Shown: positions 44,482 to 53,471, numbered from the stretch's first letter. The stretch: 64,000 nucleotides of DNA from Pontibacter sp. Tf4 (GCF_014212495.1 NZ_JACKZC010000004.1:124001-188000), one strand, 5' to 3'. Made by a program: numbers and translations. Notes: generated by a model from the sequence alone, not told the origin.

Positions 44482-45216
44482 ATGCCAAGTATAGATGTGT
44501 GTTTCAGCCCGGAGCTGTTGCACTTGTATGAGTTGAAGGGAAAAGCCGTTGTGGCTGTGGATATACTTCGTGCTACTTCAACGATGGTGGCCGCTTTTGC
44601 ACATGGTGCTGCGGATATTATTCCGGTTATGAAGCTGGAAGAATGCCAGGCCTATGCGGGCAAGGGCTGCCTGATTGCCGCCGAGCGTGACGGTGTAAAA
44701 GCAGAAGGTTTTGACTTGGGCAACTCGCCGTTCGCGTACATGGATGGCAACATACAGGGCCGGACTATAGCCATTACCACAACCAACGGCACCCGCGCTA
44801 TCCATTTATCCATGGATGCCGATGAAATTATAGTTGGTTCTTTCCTGAACCTTCAGGCTGTCGCCGACCATCTGAAAGAACTGCAACTGGATGTGCTGGT
44901 AGTATGTGCCGGCTGGAAAGGCAAATTTAACCTGGAAGATACGCTTTATGCCGGTGCGCTGGCAGAAAGACTACAAGATAGCTTCACTTTTGAGAACGAT
45001 GCTACCCTGGCTTCGCTCCACTTGTACCATGCCGCTAAACATGACCTGGCTGGCTTTTTAAGACAATCATCGCATGTGCGCCGCCTGGAGAACCTGGAAA
45101 TCCATAAAGATGTGGAGTTCTGCCTGCTGCACGACCAGTACAACGTGCTACCGGTCTGGAAAGGTGACAGGCTAATTGACCTGGCAGTTGGGGAGCTTAG
45201 AAAGTTAGAAAGTTAG
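44482..45216 (+). CDS. comB: 2-phosphosulfolactate phosphatase family protein (ComB)
   Basis: 244 aa, usual length. Family motifs: VVAVDILRATSTMVAAFAHGA near the N-terminus, AERDGVKAEGFDLGNSP, and the TTTNGTRAI loop that contributes the acidic/basic active site. ComB removes phosphate from 2-phosphosulfolactate in coenzyme M biosynthesis in archaea. In Bacteroidota it probably serves sulfolactate or sulfonolipid (capnine) metabolism; the latter is inference from the abundance of such lipids in Cytophagales. The last codons run into GAAAGTTAGAAAGTTAG, a short repeat that seems to have extended the C-terminus. Confidence 0.93.
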   Translation: MPSIDVCFSPELLHLYELKGKAVVAVDILRATSTMVAAFAHGAADIIPVMKLEECQAYAGKGCLIAAERDGVKAEGFDLGNSPFAYMDGNIQGRTIAITTTNGTRAIHLSMDADEIIVGSFLNLQAVADHLKELQLDVLVVCAGWKGKFNLEDTLYAGALAERLQDSFTFENDATLASLHLYHAAKHDLAGFLRQSSHVRRLENLEIHKDVEFCLLHDQYNVLPVWKGDRLIDLAVGELRKLES

Positions 45217-45237
45217 AAAAGTATAAGTTAAAAAGTA

Positions 45238-45274
45238 ATAAGGGAAGTGTAACTGTAGTTATACTTCCCTTTTT
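45238..45274 (+). terminator. Intrinsic terminator after comB
   Basis: AAGGGAAGTGTAAC-TGTA-GTTATACTTCCCTT followed by T-tract. Confidence 0.85.
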
Positions 45275-45302
45275 GTTTCCGTCAACTGCCACATAACCGT
45301 TA

Positions 45303-45449
45303 CCCTCGCTCGCGTCCCGCGAGTGTGAGCTACCAGCGGACTCTGGCCGCGCTAAACTATAGTTCATAGTTGCAGCTATAGTTTAAAACCGGATAATAGC
45401 GTGGCGGGACGCCACAAGATAGCTTACACTCGCGGGACGCGAGCGAGGG
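45303..45449. repeat. BIME/REP-like large stem-loop
   Basis: Arms 45303-45332 and 45420-45449 are reverse complements over 30 bp with one G-T pair. Each arm contains its own hairpin CTCGCG-TCC-CGCGAG. The 87-nt interior holds GTGGC/GCCAC and AACTATAGTT. It is the typical form of two inverted REP units. No RAYT transposase gene is nearby. Confidence 0.85.
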
Positions 45450-45476
45450 CGGTGTAGAGTGTCGCGGTCATGAATA

Positions 45477-45500
45477 AGACGCAAGGTATTGCGTCTCTAC
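45477..45500. repeat. Palindromic AGACGCAA repeat, copy 1
   Basis: AGACGCAAGGTATTGCGTCT plus CTAC. The same 24 bp occurs at 53638-53661. Confidence 0.8.
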
Positions 45501-45536
45501 AGCTCATACCTTTCTAACTTACACTTTTCTAACTTA

Positions 45537-45863
45537 CTAACTTAACTTCGGGTTTTGTTTATGACGCTCACTGTCGCGCTGTGTTTTTTTAGCCAGGTTC
45601 TTTTCCATGGCTTCGGTCAGGTTTATGCCGGTCTGGTTGGCAAGGCAGATAAGTACGAACATAACATCGGCCAGTTCATCGCCTAAGTCTTTGCCGGTAT
45701 CGCTTTGCTTGAATGACTGCTCGCCGTACTGGCGGGAAATGATGCGGGCTACTTCGCCAACTTCTTCAGTCAGGATAGCCATGTTGGTCAGTTCGCTGAA
45801 ATAGCGTACGCCGTTCTCTTTTATCCAGTTATCTACCAGCTGTTGTGCGTCTTGTATGGTCAT
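45537..45863 (-). CDS. MazG-like nucleotide pyrophosphohydrolase
   Basis: 108 aa starting MTIQDAQQLVDNW at 45861-45863. The all-alpha NTP-PPase metal site is complete: EEVGE at 33-37 and DELAD at 62-66. The length fits the single-domain MazG/RS21-C6-like group that hydrolyses (d)NTPs to clean the nucleotide pool. Last gene of a minus-strand group after dtd and an outer-membrane protein gene, only 10 bp from the latter. Pairing of dtd with a small MazG protein recurs in Bacteroidota. Confidence 0.92.
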   Translation of the reverse strand: MTIQDAQQLVDNWIKENGVRYFSELTNMAILTEEVGEVARIISRQYGEQSFKQSDTGKDLGDELADVMFVLICLANQTGINLTEAMEKNLAKKTQRDSERHKQNPKLS

Positions 45864-45873
45864 GCTCAGGTTT

Positions 45874-46788
45874 TTATTTCCCGAATTTAACCACAAAATC
45901 AACATAGGGCACACCAATGGCTACACTTTCAGCAATATCAGCATTGTTCAGGAAAGCCAGGTCCACGGTAATGCGCTCGCCCATAAAGCGTAAACCATAC
46001 GAAAAGATACCCCCGCTGATGTCCTCGCTGGGCACAAACCAATTCTCCGTAACCAGCCCAAGTTTTCGGCTTACCCGCGTCATGCCGCTTAGGGTAACAA
46101 TGGGCTTGCTGGCCAGGTCGCCATCTACAAAGCCATAGCCCATGCCCAAGGTAGCGTTATTATCAGTGTTGCCATAGGTTACGATGCCATAGCCAATACC
46201 AACGCCTGTAAAACCGTCATCGGCAAGGGTAGAGGTAAGGTAAAGTACGCCACCTCCGGCGCGCCATTTATCAGTAAGTTTAAAAGTGTATTTCGGAGTG
46301 AAGAAAAAAGTAGGCTCCCCTGAAAAAGTAGAGATCAGCTCGAAACCGCCACCGATGGTAAAGTTATCTGTAACGCCATAGTTAAACGAGTTGAGCACCA
46401 GGTACGTGTTCTGGTAGTAGGCCTCGCCTTTGCGCAAACTATAAGCTGAGGGGCTGAACAGGTAGCGCGTGGAATTCGGGTTCTCGTACCAGTATTCCCC
46501 GTTTTTATAGTTGCGCTCCTCTAAAATGCGGTAGCTCTTAACCTTGTCGATGGGGATGATGACGTCGCCGGCACTTTCAGTTCGTAAATGTATTCCCAGC
46601 CCGTCCTGTTTCAGAAATATGCCCTGGTAAACCGAGCCATCCTTCGTTTCCACTACCCAGCGTTGCGGCGGCTGGGTTTGGGTGGCAGTAGTGTCGGTCT
46701 GGGCGCTGGCAGTAAGGAAAATGCCCGGAAGCAACACAAGCCAGCAGGCAAGTATAAACAGGCGGATGATACTGGCTGAGGCTTTCAT
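45874..46788 (-). CDS. Outer membrane beta-barrel protein, unknown function
   Basis: 304 aa. Signal peptide to ~30 (LTASAQ). Residues ~43-95 (WVVETKDGSVYQGIFLKQDGLGIHLRTESAGDVIIPIDKVKSYRI) form an Sm/PRC-like small beta domain. The remainder is a run of alternating amphipathic strands (GEAYYQNTYLVLNSFNYGVTDNFTIGGGFELI ...) ending in VVKFGK, consistent with an outer membrane barrel. Similar proteins in Cytophagales are uncharacterised. It lies between dtd and mazG on the same strand. Confidence 0.75.
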   Translation of the reverse strand: MKASASIIRLFILACWLVLLPGIFLTASAQTDTTATQTQPPQRWVVETKDGSVYQGIFLKQDGLGIHLRTESAGDVIIPIDKVKSYRILEERNYKNGEYWYENPNSTRYLFSPSAYSLRKGEAYYQNTYLVLNSFNYGVTDNFTIGGGFELISTFSGEPTFFFTPKYTFKLTDKWRAGGGVLYLTSTLADDGFTGVGIGYGIVTYGNTDNNATLGMGYGFVDGDLASKPIVTLSGMTRVSRKLGLVTENWFVPSEDISGGIFSYGLRFMGERITVDLAFLNNADIAESVAIGVPYVDFVVKFGK

Positions 46789-46865
46789 AAGAGATGCAGT
46801 TAACGTATAACTATAGTTGAATATACGTATTTCTGCAGATCTGATAGCGACTACCCAGACTAATT

Positions 46866-47318
46866 TTATTCCTTGTTCTGGGAGTCAATCGTTATCGTTA
46901 CAGGGCCGTCGTTCAGGAGCGCAACTTTCATGTCGGCACCAAACTCACCGGTCTGTACTTTTTTGCCTAAGGCGGCTTCCAGATGAACTATAAATTTCTC
47001 GTAAAGTGGTATAGCTATAGTTGGCGGGGCAGCGTTGATGTAAGACGGTCGGTTGCCTTTTTTAGTATTGGCAAATAAAGTAAACTGACTGATAACCAGT
47101 ATATCCCCGTTTACATCCTGTACGCTCAGGTTCATCTTGTCGTCGGCATCGCTGAAGATACGAAGCTGGGCAATTTTACCGGCTGTCCACTTCAGGTCTT
47201 CCTCGGTATCGGTAGGGCAGAAGCCGGCCAGTACCAGCAAACCCAGTCCTATTTCACCTTTTACCTGCTTGTCTATCGTTACCGAAGCCTGTGTTACCCG
47301 CTGTATGACTGCCCGCAT
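46866..47318 (-). CDS. dtd: D-aminoacyl-tRNA deacylase
   Basis: 150 aa. Both cross-subunit motifs are intact: SQFTL at 77-81 and NDGPVT at 136-141 (the Gly-cisPro pair that gates chirality). It is cytosolic and recycles tRNAs mischarged with D-amino acids or glycine. First gene of the dtd / outer-membrane protein / mazG group on the minus strand, with 77 bp to the next gene. A composite repeat lies upstream of its start. Confidence 0.97.
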   Translation of the reverse strand: MRAVIQRVTQASVTIDKQVKGEIGLGLLVLAGFCPTDTEEDLKWTAGKIAQLRIFSDADDKMNLSVQDVNGDILVISQFTLFANTKKGNRPSYINAAPPTIAIPLYEKFIVHLEAALGKKVQTGEFGADMKVALLNDGPVTITIDSQNKE

Positions 47319-47460
47319 TTAGATTGATGTTTGTTACGTGATGATTGTTGGCAAAGATAAGCTTGGATTGTTAAAAGGTAAAAGGTTTGTCAGGTTGTCT
47401 GGATCAGGATTTGGGTTGTCTGCTATAGTTTAAGTTATGGTTCTATAGTTTCAGTGGTTC

Positions 47461-47985
47461 AAACCACCCCTGCCCCTCCTTATCTAAGGAGGGGAACTCT
47501 GATACTGCCATTTCACAAAATATAGTTCTATAGTTTCAGACCACGAGCAGGACAGGTTTACCTGTCCACACGGAACTATGACCACGGGAAAAACCGATCT
47601 GCTTTAACAAAGAGCAAGTCCAGACAACTATAGCCAAAGAAAAAGCTATCGAATATGATATCAGTCTTTGGGTTGAGCGCCTTTGACTTGTTGCGGTGCC
47701 GCAGGCAACCCGAGGCACGAGGGTAGCAAGAAGGCAGCAGCGCGATGCCCGAAGACGGGGCCTCCCGGCCCGGGAGGGAGCCAAGCAAACTATAGAACTA
47801 TAGGCTCATAAAGCTCCCAGGATTAGAGGCAACTATAGAACTATGGCTTGTTTCAAGTTGCAACTATAGCTAACTATAGAACTACAAACTATAAGCTGAG
47901 ATAGATTTCTCGCTACACTCGAAATGACAATAATTGAAATGAACTATAGGACATATAAGATCCCTCGACTGCGCTCGACATGACA
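47461..47985 (+). repeat. Composite intergenic repeat, copy 2
   Basis: Occupies most of the 765-bp gap 47319-48083. Parts: CCCCTCC/GGAGGGG hairpin block (47461-47500), a linker with GACAGGTTTACCTGTC (palindrome, 47551-47566), the structured core (47647-47781), AACTATAG clusters, terminal blocks at 47898-47932 and 47951-47985. Same order as copy 1. Confidence 0.87.
47647..47781 (+). ncRNA. Structured repeat core, copy 2 (candidate RNA, strand uncertain)
   Basis: P1 CTTGTTGC (47687-47694)/GCAAGAAG (47726-47733); hairpin TGCC-GCA-GGCA (47697-47707); hairpin ACCC (47708-47711)/GGGT (47721-47724) with loop GAGGCACGA; outer GCGC/GCGC; 3' hairpin at 47761-47777. The stem ACCC/GGGT replaces ATCC/GGAT of copy 1, a compensatory change. 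Confidence 0.5.
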
Positions 47986-48083
47986 ATAGTAGACTATAGG
48001 AACGAAAAGAAGTCCCGGCTGACGATTGGAATGAAAAGATTGAACTATAATCGCAACAGGTAGCTGATCAGATAGCCTGAATC

Positions 48084-48716
48084 CTAATCCACATACCCCT
48101 CATAAACAATACGCGAAACCTTGCCGTTTTTGAGGAAGAAATACAGGGTAATCGGGGCGCCTTCGCGGGTAGAAGCTACAATTTTATCCGGTGTTTGCTG
48201 CAGCGCTACGTCCTGTGCTTTCAGGCGGGCAATTACTTCTTCCTGCGGCAGGCCTACGCGCAGGTTGTTCCGGAGCGTAATGCTGTTGTCACGGATATCG
48301 GCAACCTGCAGCAGCAGTTTCCCGGACTGGGTAGGCGCATAAAGCTCCAGCATCGACTCGCCGAAACGGATCGTGTAAATGGTATCGGTTACAGTAGGGC
48401 GGTGCAGGTTCTCGATCGGATCTGCTTCGAGCGAGAAGTCGCCCTGTATTCTGTTAAAATAAGCGCTGAGCGAATTACTTTGAGTGGCGCTGGCAATAAA
48501 AGGATTTCCTAAAAACGACGTAGCAGCCGGAGCACGCCGGGCAGAGCGGGCAGCTGTGGTATCGCCGGAAGCACGGGAAACAGGAGAGCCAAACTCTGTG
48601 CGGGGCTGGTCGGAGGTGCAGGCCCAGGTTACCGGATTTACAAATAACACCAATGCCAGCAGGCGCACGGTCAGGGCGTACCGGTGTAGTATACTGTGGC
48701 AGAGCAGCGTGCGCAT
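48084..48716 (-). CDS. Putative exported protein, unknown function
   Basis: 210 aa. The N-terminus (MRTLLCHSILHRYALTVRLLALVLFVNPVTWAC) is a signal peptide with an atypical start of basic and polar residues and Cys33 as a possible lipidation site. A Ser/Ala/Arg linker (~34-70) leads to a C-terminal domain of ~130 residues (DTIYTIRFGESMLELYAPTQSGKLLLQVADI, TLRNNLRVGLPQEEVIARL). The phrase RVGLPQEEVIARL recalls the SmpA/OmlA-like motif of BamE-type domains (G-M-x-x-x-E-V), a weak similarity. Confidence 0.65.
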   Translation of the reverse strand: MRTLLCHSILHRYALTVRLLALVLFVNPVTWACTSDQPRTEFGSPVSRASGDTTAARSARRAPAATSFLGNPFIASATQSNSLSAYFNRIQGDFSLEADPIENLHRPTVTDTIYTIRFGESMLELYAPTQSGKLLLQVADIRDNSITLRNNLRVGLPQEEVIARLKAQDVALQQTPDKIVASTREGAPITLYFFLKNGKVSRIVYEGYVD

Positions 48717-48850
48717 GGTGTCAGGGGAAAAGGGTAAAGTTTATACCTTACATACGAGAACCACGCACTTTAAAGTTTTGTTTAAAAGTGCCTTCGCCTA
48801 TAGTTTCTGCGCTGCCCAGAGTATAATTTCGCAGCAAAGATGATACAAAA

Positions 48851-49735
48851 ATGCAAATACAACAAATCGCACTTGTAACCTGCCAGAGCCTGGGCAACTA
48901 TACCGCCAACGCCGACTCCGAAGACGAGCGTTTATACCGTTTTTTACAAGGCAAAGGCCTGCCCGTGTCATGGCAGGTGTGGGATGATCCGCAGGTGGAC
49001 TGGAGCCGTTTTGATGCCATTATCATTAAATCGCCGTGGGATTATTTTGATAAGATAGATGCCTTTTATGCCTGGCTGGATCTGCTGGAAGAAAAGAACT
49101 GCAATGTACTGAACCCGGTAAAAACCTTGCGCTGGAATGCCGACAAACGCTACTTTAAAGACCTGGAAGCGCAGGGCATAACCATAGTACCCACCGTGTG
49201 GCTGGAGCAGGGCAGTACATTTGATGCTGCCGCAACTTTTGAAGCGCTGAAATCAGAAAAGATCATTGTAAAACCACGCGTAAGCGGTGGCGCCAAAAAT
49301 ACCTTCGCCCTTACCATAGATGAAGCCACTGCCAAAGCTCCGGAAATAAACACCTTGCTGCAGCAGGAGCCTTTTCTGGCGCAACCGTTCCTGGAAGAAA
49401 TTAAAACCCATGGCGAGTGGTCGTTTCTGTTTTTTAACGGCAACTATAGCCATACGGTACTTAAAACAGCCAAGCCCGGCGACTTCAGGGTACAGCACTT
49501 TTTTGGAGGCACGATACACACGCCAACGCCACCACCTGTACTGCAGGCCACAGCCCAGCACATTGTAGATAAATTTGCAAAAGATTGCCTGTATGCCCGT
49601 GTAGATGGTGTTGTGCTGAATAACCACCTGGTGCTGATGGAGCTGGAGCTGATAGAGCCGTTCCTGTTTCTGGGTACTTCGGAGGGCAGCCTGGAGCGCT
49701 ATTACCAGGCACTGCTGGCACAACTGCAGCGCTAA
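48851..49735 (+). CDS. ATP-grasp domain protein
   Basis: 294 aa, cytosolic. Layout of the ATP-grasp ligases: an N-terminal pre-ATP domain with DAIIIKSPWDYFDKIDAFYAWL, a nucleotide-binding lid with KIIVKPRVSGGAKNTF, FLAQPFLEEIKTHGEWSFLFFNG, and the metal-binding region YARVDGVVLNNHLVLMELELIEPFLF. This matches the glutathione-synthetase-like/cycloserine-synthetase (DcsG) branch. It probably forms an amide or peptide bond using a carboxyl-phosphate; substrates unknown. Divergent from the 48716 gene. Confidence 0.88.
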   Translation: MQIQQIALVTCQSLGNYTANADSEDERLYRFLQGKGLPVSWQVWDDPQVDWSRFDAIIIKSPWDYFDKIDAFYAWLDLLEEKNCNVLNPVKTLRWNADKRYFKDLEAQGITIVPTVWLEQGSTFDAAATFEALKSEKIIVKPRVSGGAKNTFALTIDEATAKAPEINTLLQQEPFLAQPFLEEIKTHGEWSFLFFNGNYSHTVLKTAKPGDFRVQHFFGGTIHTPTPPPVLQATAQHIVDKFAKDCLYARVDGVVLNNHLVLMELELIEPFLFLGTSEGSLERYYQALLAQLQR

Positions 49736-49742
49736 CTATAGT

Positions 49743-50606
49743 TTACTCGGCGGCATGTAGTATAAGCAACGGCACCTGCGACTCCAGTACCATACGTTTG
49801 GCAAGGCTGGGGTTCAGCAGGGAGCCCAGCAGGGTGCGCGATCGTGTGGTAAGTGCCAGCATATCAATGGCCTGTTCGGTTACAAAGCGTTGCAGCGCAT
49901 CGGCCACGTCGGCGCCGTCCAGTAAGGTATAGTTCAGGTTGCTGGTGGCAGTCTGCTGTAGTTTCTGGCGTAGGGCTTCCAGTTCCGCCTGTTCGCTGCT
50001 GTTTGGCTCATCGGCTACGTGCACGCATTCTATAACCGCCCCGAAAGGCTGTACCAGTTGCTGCAGGGTGTTAAGCGCCGCAGTATCTGATTTGTCGAAA
50101 TCGGTGGCGTAAAGCACGCGCTTAATGGTGGTGTTGTCGTAGGTAGCAGGCACGGTAAGTACAGGCACTGTTACTTCTTTGATAATATTGGTGGATACGG
50201 TGCCGAAAAATGTACGGGCTATGTTGGATTCGCCTTTGGTGGCCATTACCAGCAGGTCCGGTTTAAAGCGCTGCACTTCTTCTTTTATACATTCTTCCGG
50301 AAGGCCATACATAAGCACGCGCTCCAGTTGCAGATGCCGGTGGGTTTTGCGGATGGCCAGGTATAGTTTGTCCAGTTTTTCTTCGGCCTCCTGCTGGTTG
50401 CGGAGCAGCACACGGTCTGTTACCAGCTCAGAGGCACTGGCCGGGTCCGAAAAAGCATTTCCTGTAGTTGACTCATCCAGGTAGTCCTGGTAGCAATGTA
50501 ACAGCACCATTTGGGTGTGCGAGGCATGCCGGCTGAAGGCAAGGGCAAAATCGCAGACCTTTGTGGCGTTCTCGGTAAGGTCAACAGGTACCAGAATTCT
50601 GAACAT
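49743..50606 (-). CDS. Tandem universal stress protein (UspA) family
   Basis: 287 aa starting MFRILVPVDLTENATKV at 50604-50606; the frame is open upstream to 50915 but overlaps the divergent gene and has no Usp similarity there. Two Usp domains: 1-145 with the ATP-loop MATKGESNIARTFFGTVS, and 148-287 starting KRVLYATDFDKSDTAAL with TTRSRTLLGSLLNPSLAKRMV. The G-2x-G-9x-G(S/T) motif is degenerate in both. Probably stress adaptation. Convergent with the ATP-grasp gene, 7 bp apart. Confidence 0.92.
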   Translation of the reverse strand: MFRILVPVDLTENATKVCDFALAFSRHASHTQMVLLHCYQDYLDESTTGNAFSDPASASELVTDRVLLRNQQEAEEKLDKLYLAIRKTHRHLQLERVLMYGLPEECIKEEVQRFKPDLLVMATKGESNIARTFFGTVSTNIIKEVTVPVLTVPATYDNTTIKRVLYATDFDKSDTAALNTLQQLVQPFGAVIECVHVADEPNSSEQAELEALRQKLQQTATSNLNYTLLDGADVADALQRFVTEQAIDMLALTTRSRTLLGSLLNPSLAKRMVLESQVPLLILHAAE

Positions 50607-50714
50607 AAGCAGCGCAGTTAAGTTAGGGTAGAGTATACGTAGCGGCACACCGTTATAGTTTGGCTCAAACCACGTAACAAAGGCTGCGAAAAACGGTGGT
50701 TCCAAAAAATAATA

Positions 50715-50722
50715 TATTTTTG
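50715..50722 (+). promoter_or_regulatory. TAnnTTTG promoter element
   Basis: TATTTTTG, 20 bp before the ATG of the DUF3352-like gene. No clear -33 box. Confidence 0.4.
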
Positions 50723-50741
50723 TGGTCAGATATCGCATTTC

Positions 50742-53471
50742 ATGCTGAAACACCTGTTTTTCTACTTTATCGGTTTTGTGGTGCTGGCGTCGCTGGCCTA
50801 CTATGGCTTTAGCCGTTGGCAAGCCTCCCGCGAGAAGGTAGACCTTTGGGCAATTGTGCCTGAGAGTGCAGCTATAGTTGTGGAAACAAACAACCACGAG
50901 GCCCTGGCCGCACACCTAAACCAGACCGAACTATGGCAGAGCATGGAAGTGCTGCCCGTAGTGCAGGAGTTTCAGGAGAACATGGCCCTGCTCGACAGCA
51001 TCTCGCCGGGCCGCCAGCGCCTTTCCCGCTTTCTGGATAAGAAGAACATCCTTACCTCGGCACACATTACAGCTGATAAAGAGCTGAGTTTTGTTTTTTA
51101 TGTGCCGGTAACATCAGTGGGCGAGCACCGCTTTCTGCGCACCCTGACCGAAAACATGGCAAAGCACCCCAGCTTTGAGCAGAAATCCCGCAAATACAAC
51201 GATGCACTGCTGACGGAGGTAACCTACAAGCCCCTGAACCTGCATTTTACTTATTTTACTTACCATAACAACATTATCCTCAGCTCTTCGGCCGCCCTGA
51301 TACAGGAAGTGGTGCGCCGCGCTGCGCTGGATGAGCCAACCTCTATAGCCGCCGATTACAGGAACACCAACTACCTGACCCAGCCGGATGTGTATGCCAA
51401 CGTGTTTGTGAATAACCGCGAGGTACCAGACCTGCTGCACCTGTTTCTGAAAGATGATATCATGCCGCAGGTGCGTTATCTGAGCAGCCTGTGCCGCAAC
51501 GGTATGCTGCAGCTCAAGCTCGAAAACGATAAAATATCCCTGAACGGATTCTCAAATCCGGAACCGTTAAAGGCATCGTTGCACAACAACCTGCTGGCTG
51601 TAAAACCAAAACCACTGCTGGTAAAAGACTACCTGTCGGTGCGCACGGCGGTGCTTTTCCATTTTGGCGTGCAGCAGGTGGCCCGGGTAAAACAAACTAT
51701 AACCAAACTACCACCTACGCCCTACGACGCCACCATCGACAGCCTGGCCATCAGTTTCAGGCAGGAACTGGCGCTGGCTTACCTGGAGGCGGCCAGCATC
51801 CGTACCAGCCCCGAAAAAGTTGTGTATGCCCGCATGGGGAACAAAGCACGGGTAAACAAGCTGCTGAACCAACTAACCACACAGGCGAAGTCCGCTTACA
51901 AAGGCACCCTGCATGGCAGCCGTTACGGCGGCTTTGTGATACAGCAGATGCCCGTAGCAGAGCTGCCCGGGCGCATGTTCGGGGAACTGTTTTTAGGGTT
52001 TGAGCAGGTTTATGCCGTACAACTGGAAGATTACGTGCTGTTTACGGATGAGCTAAGCACGGCCCGTTCGCTGATAGATGATATACTGGCTGAAAAAGTA
52101 TGGAGTAAGTCGCAGGCACAACAGGCCTTTCAGGAGCAGGTACTGCAGGAAGCCAACTTCAGCCTTTTCCTGAACACAGTAAACGCCTGGAACATACTGG
52201 GCCGCTATACTACTGACCAGGAGCGGGAAGACCTGCTGCAGGCATCTTCGTTCATCCGGAAATTTAACCACGTTGGGCTGCAGTACGCGCGTGTCGAGAA
52301 TCAGTATTATACCAGCCTTGTGCTCTGGAAGCAGGAGCGCAGCAGCGCCAATTCGGAAAGCAGTTTTACCGAGATTTTCTCGTTGCCGTTCAGCAGCAGG
52401 TTAATATCAAGACCGTTTGCCGTGCAGAATGTAGTGGACCGCACTCCTGAGGTTATTGTGCAGGATTCAGCTTATGTGTTGCACAACATTACCGCCGATG
52501 GCCGCCACACCTGGACCGATACTTTGAGCAGCACCGTGCAAGGCAGCATAAAACAATTGCCGTTAGGGCCTGATGCGAGGCTGCGCTACCTTTTTGCTAC
52601 CGAAAACCGCCTGCATGCCCTCGACAGGCAGGGACAGCCGCTGGAGAACTTCCCTTTTAACCTGACCGACACCCTGGCCCTGCAACGCCTGACCATTATA
52701 GACTATAACCGTAGCGGCAACTATAACCTGCTGGCCGATGATGAACTGGGCAATCTGTACATGTACGACATACGGGGCAACGCCATACAGGGCTGGCAGC
52801 CACGCAGCCTGGACTATAAGCTGGCAGCCGCACCACAGCAGTTGCTGGTCGGTAACCGCGATGTGATCGTGGCGCTGCTGGAAAACGGGTTTGTGTATGC
52901 CCTTAACCGCAACGGCGATGCCTACCAGGGCTTTCCGTTCAGTTTAAAGTCGCCGGTAAGTTCGGGGGCAGTGGTAACCAAAACAGGGGCAGACATGCGG
53001 CGCACCGAGCTTACAACTATAACCCGCTACGGCGATGTGGTGACCTTTAACCTGCAGGGCCGCGAGCTACAACGAAAAAAACTACCCCGCCCAAGCAAAA
53101 GTGCCATGTTCGAGCTGGTGCAGGACGAAAACGGAAAGGCCAACAGCTATGTGTTTGCCCGGCAGGAATTCGGGAAAGTAGCCATTTTTGACCAGGAGCA
53201 GAAGCTATTGTTCGAGAAGCGATTTGTGACATCGGCTCCTAAGGTGGTGCAATACTTTAATTTTGGGGGCGGCCATGTGATTTTTGCTATCACAGAACTT
53301 GGTCCACAGGAAACTTACCTGTATGATGCTACCGGCAAACTGATCGGGGGCAGGTCTCTGGACAGCAGCCAGCCGGTAACCATTTACCACAACGAAGCCG
53401 AAAATACCTATTCGCTCTACAAGGTATATCGCAAAGAGCTTCAGAAAATAAATTTCCGGTTAAAGCGGTAA
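50742..53471 (+). CDS. Large membrane-anchored DUF3352-like protein with C-terminal propeller
   Basis: 909 aa. One N-terminal TM helix (residues 5-24), then a periplasmic portion. Residues ~35-560 (WAIVPESAAIVVETNNHEALAAHL ... LVLWKQERS) follow the DUF3352 pattern: Ala/Leu-rich alternation with repeated YAQ-type strands and helix pairs. Residues ~600-900 (LHALDRQGQPLENFPF, LYMYDIRGNAIQGW, VYALNRNGDAYQGFPF, LYDATGKLIGG) are repeating beta-propeller blades of the PQQ/WD type. Conserved in Cytophagales, function unknown; a scaffold or sensor is possible. Divergent from the Usp gene. Confidence 0.8.
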   Translation: MLKHLFFYFIGFVVLASLAYYGFSRWQASREKVDLWAIVPESAAIVVETNNHEALAAHLNQTELWQSMEVLPVVQEFQENMALLDSISPGRQRLSRFLDKKNILTSAHITADKELSFVFYVPVTSVGEHRFLRTLTENMAKHPSFEQKSRKYNDALLTEVTYKPLNLHFTYFTYHNNIILSSSAALIQEVVRRAALDEPTSIAADYRNTNYLTQPDVYANVFVNNREVPDLLHLFLKDDIMPQVRYLSSLCRNGMLQLKLENDKISLNGFSNPEPLKASLHNNLLAVKPKPLLVKDYLSVRTAVLFHFGVQQVARVKQTITKLPPTPYDATIDSLAISFRQELALAYLEAASIRTSPEKVVYARMGNKARVNKLLNQLTTQAKSAYKGTLHGSRYGGFVIQQMPVAELPGRMFGELFLGFEQVYAVQLEDYVLFTDELSTARSLIDDILAEKVWSKSQAQQAFQEQVLQEANFSLFLNTVNAWNILGRYTTDQEREDLLQASSFIRKFNHVGLQYARVENQYYTSLVLWKQERSSANSESSFTEIFSLPFSSRLISRPFAVQNVVDRTPEVIVQDSAYVLHNITADGRHTWTDTLSSTVQGSIKQLPLGPDARLRYLFATENRLHALDRQGQPLENFPFNLTDTLALQRLTIIDYNRSGNYNLLADDELGNLYMYDIRGNAIQGWQPRSLDYKLAAAPQQLLVGNRDVIVALLENGFVYALNRNGDAYQGFPFSLKSPVSSGAVVTKTGADMRRTELTTITRYGDVVTFNLQGRELQRKKLPRPSKSAMFELVQDENGKANSYVFARQEFGKVAIFDQEQKLLFEKRFVTSAPKVVQYFNFGGGHVIFAITELGPQETYLYDATGKLIGGRSLDSSQPVTIYHNEAENTYSLYKVYRKELQKINFRLKR

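Noticed and set aside
47536-47788. Minus-strand frames in the repeat core (SLPGREAPSSGIALLPSCYPRA-type proteins)
   Set aside because: The frame only exists because of the structured repeat; it is not kept in all copies (frame breaks in copy 3 and is absent in copy 1), and base changes follow stem pairing rather than codon positions.
50607-50915. N-terminal extension of the Usp frame
   Set aside because: It overlaps the divergent DUF3352-like gene and its promoter, and Usp similarity begins exactly at the ATG at 50606.
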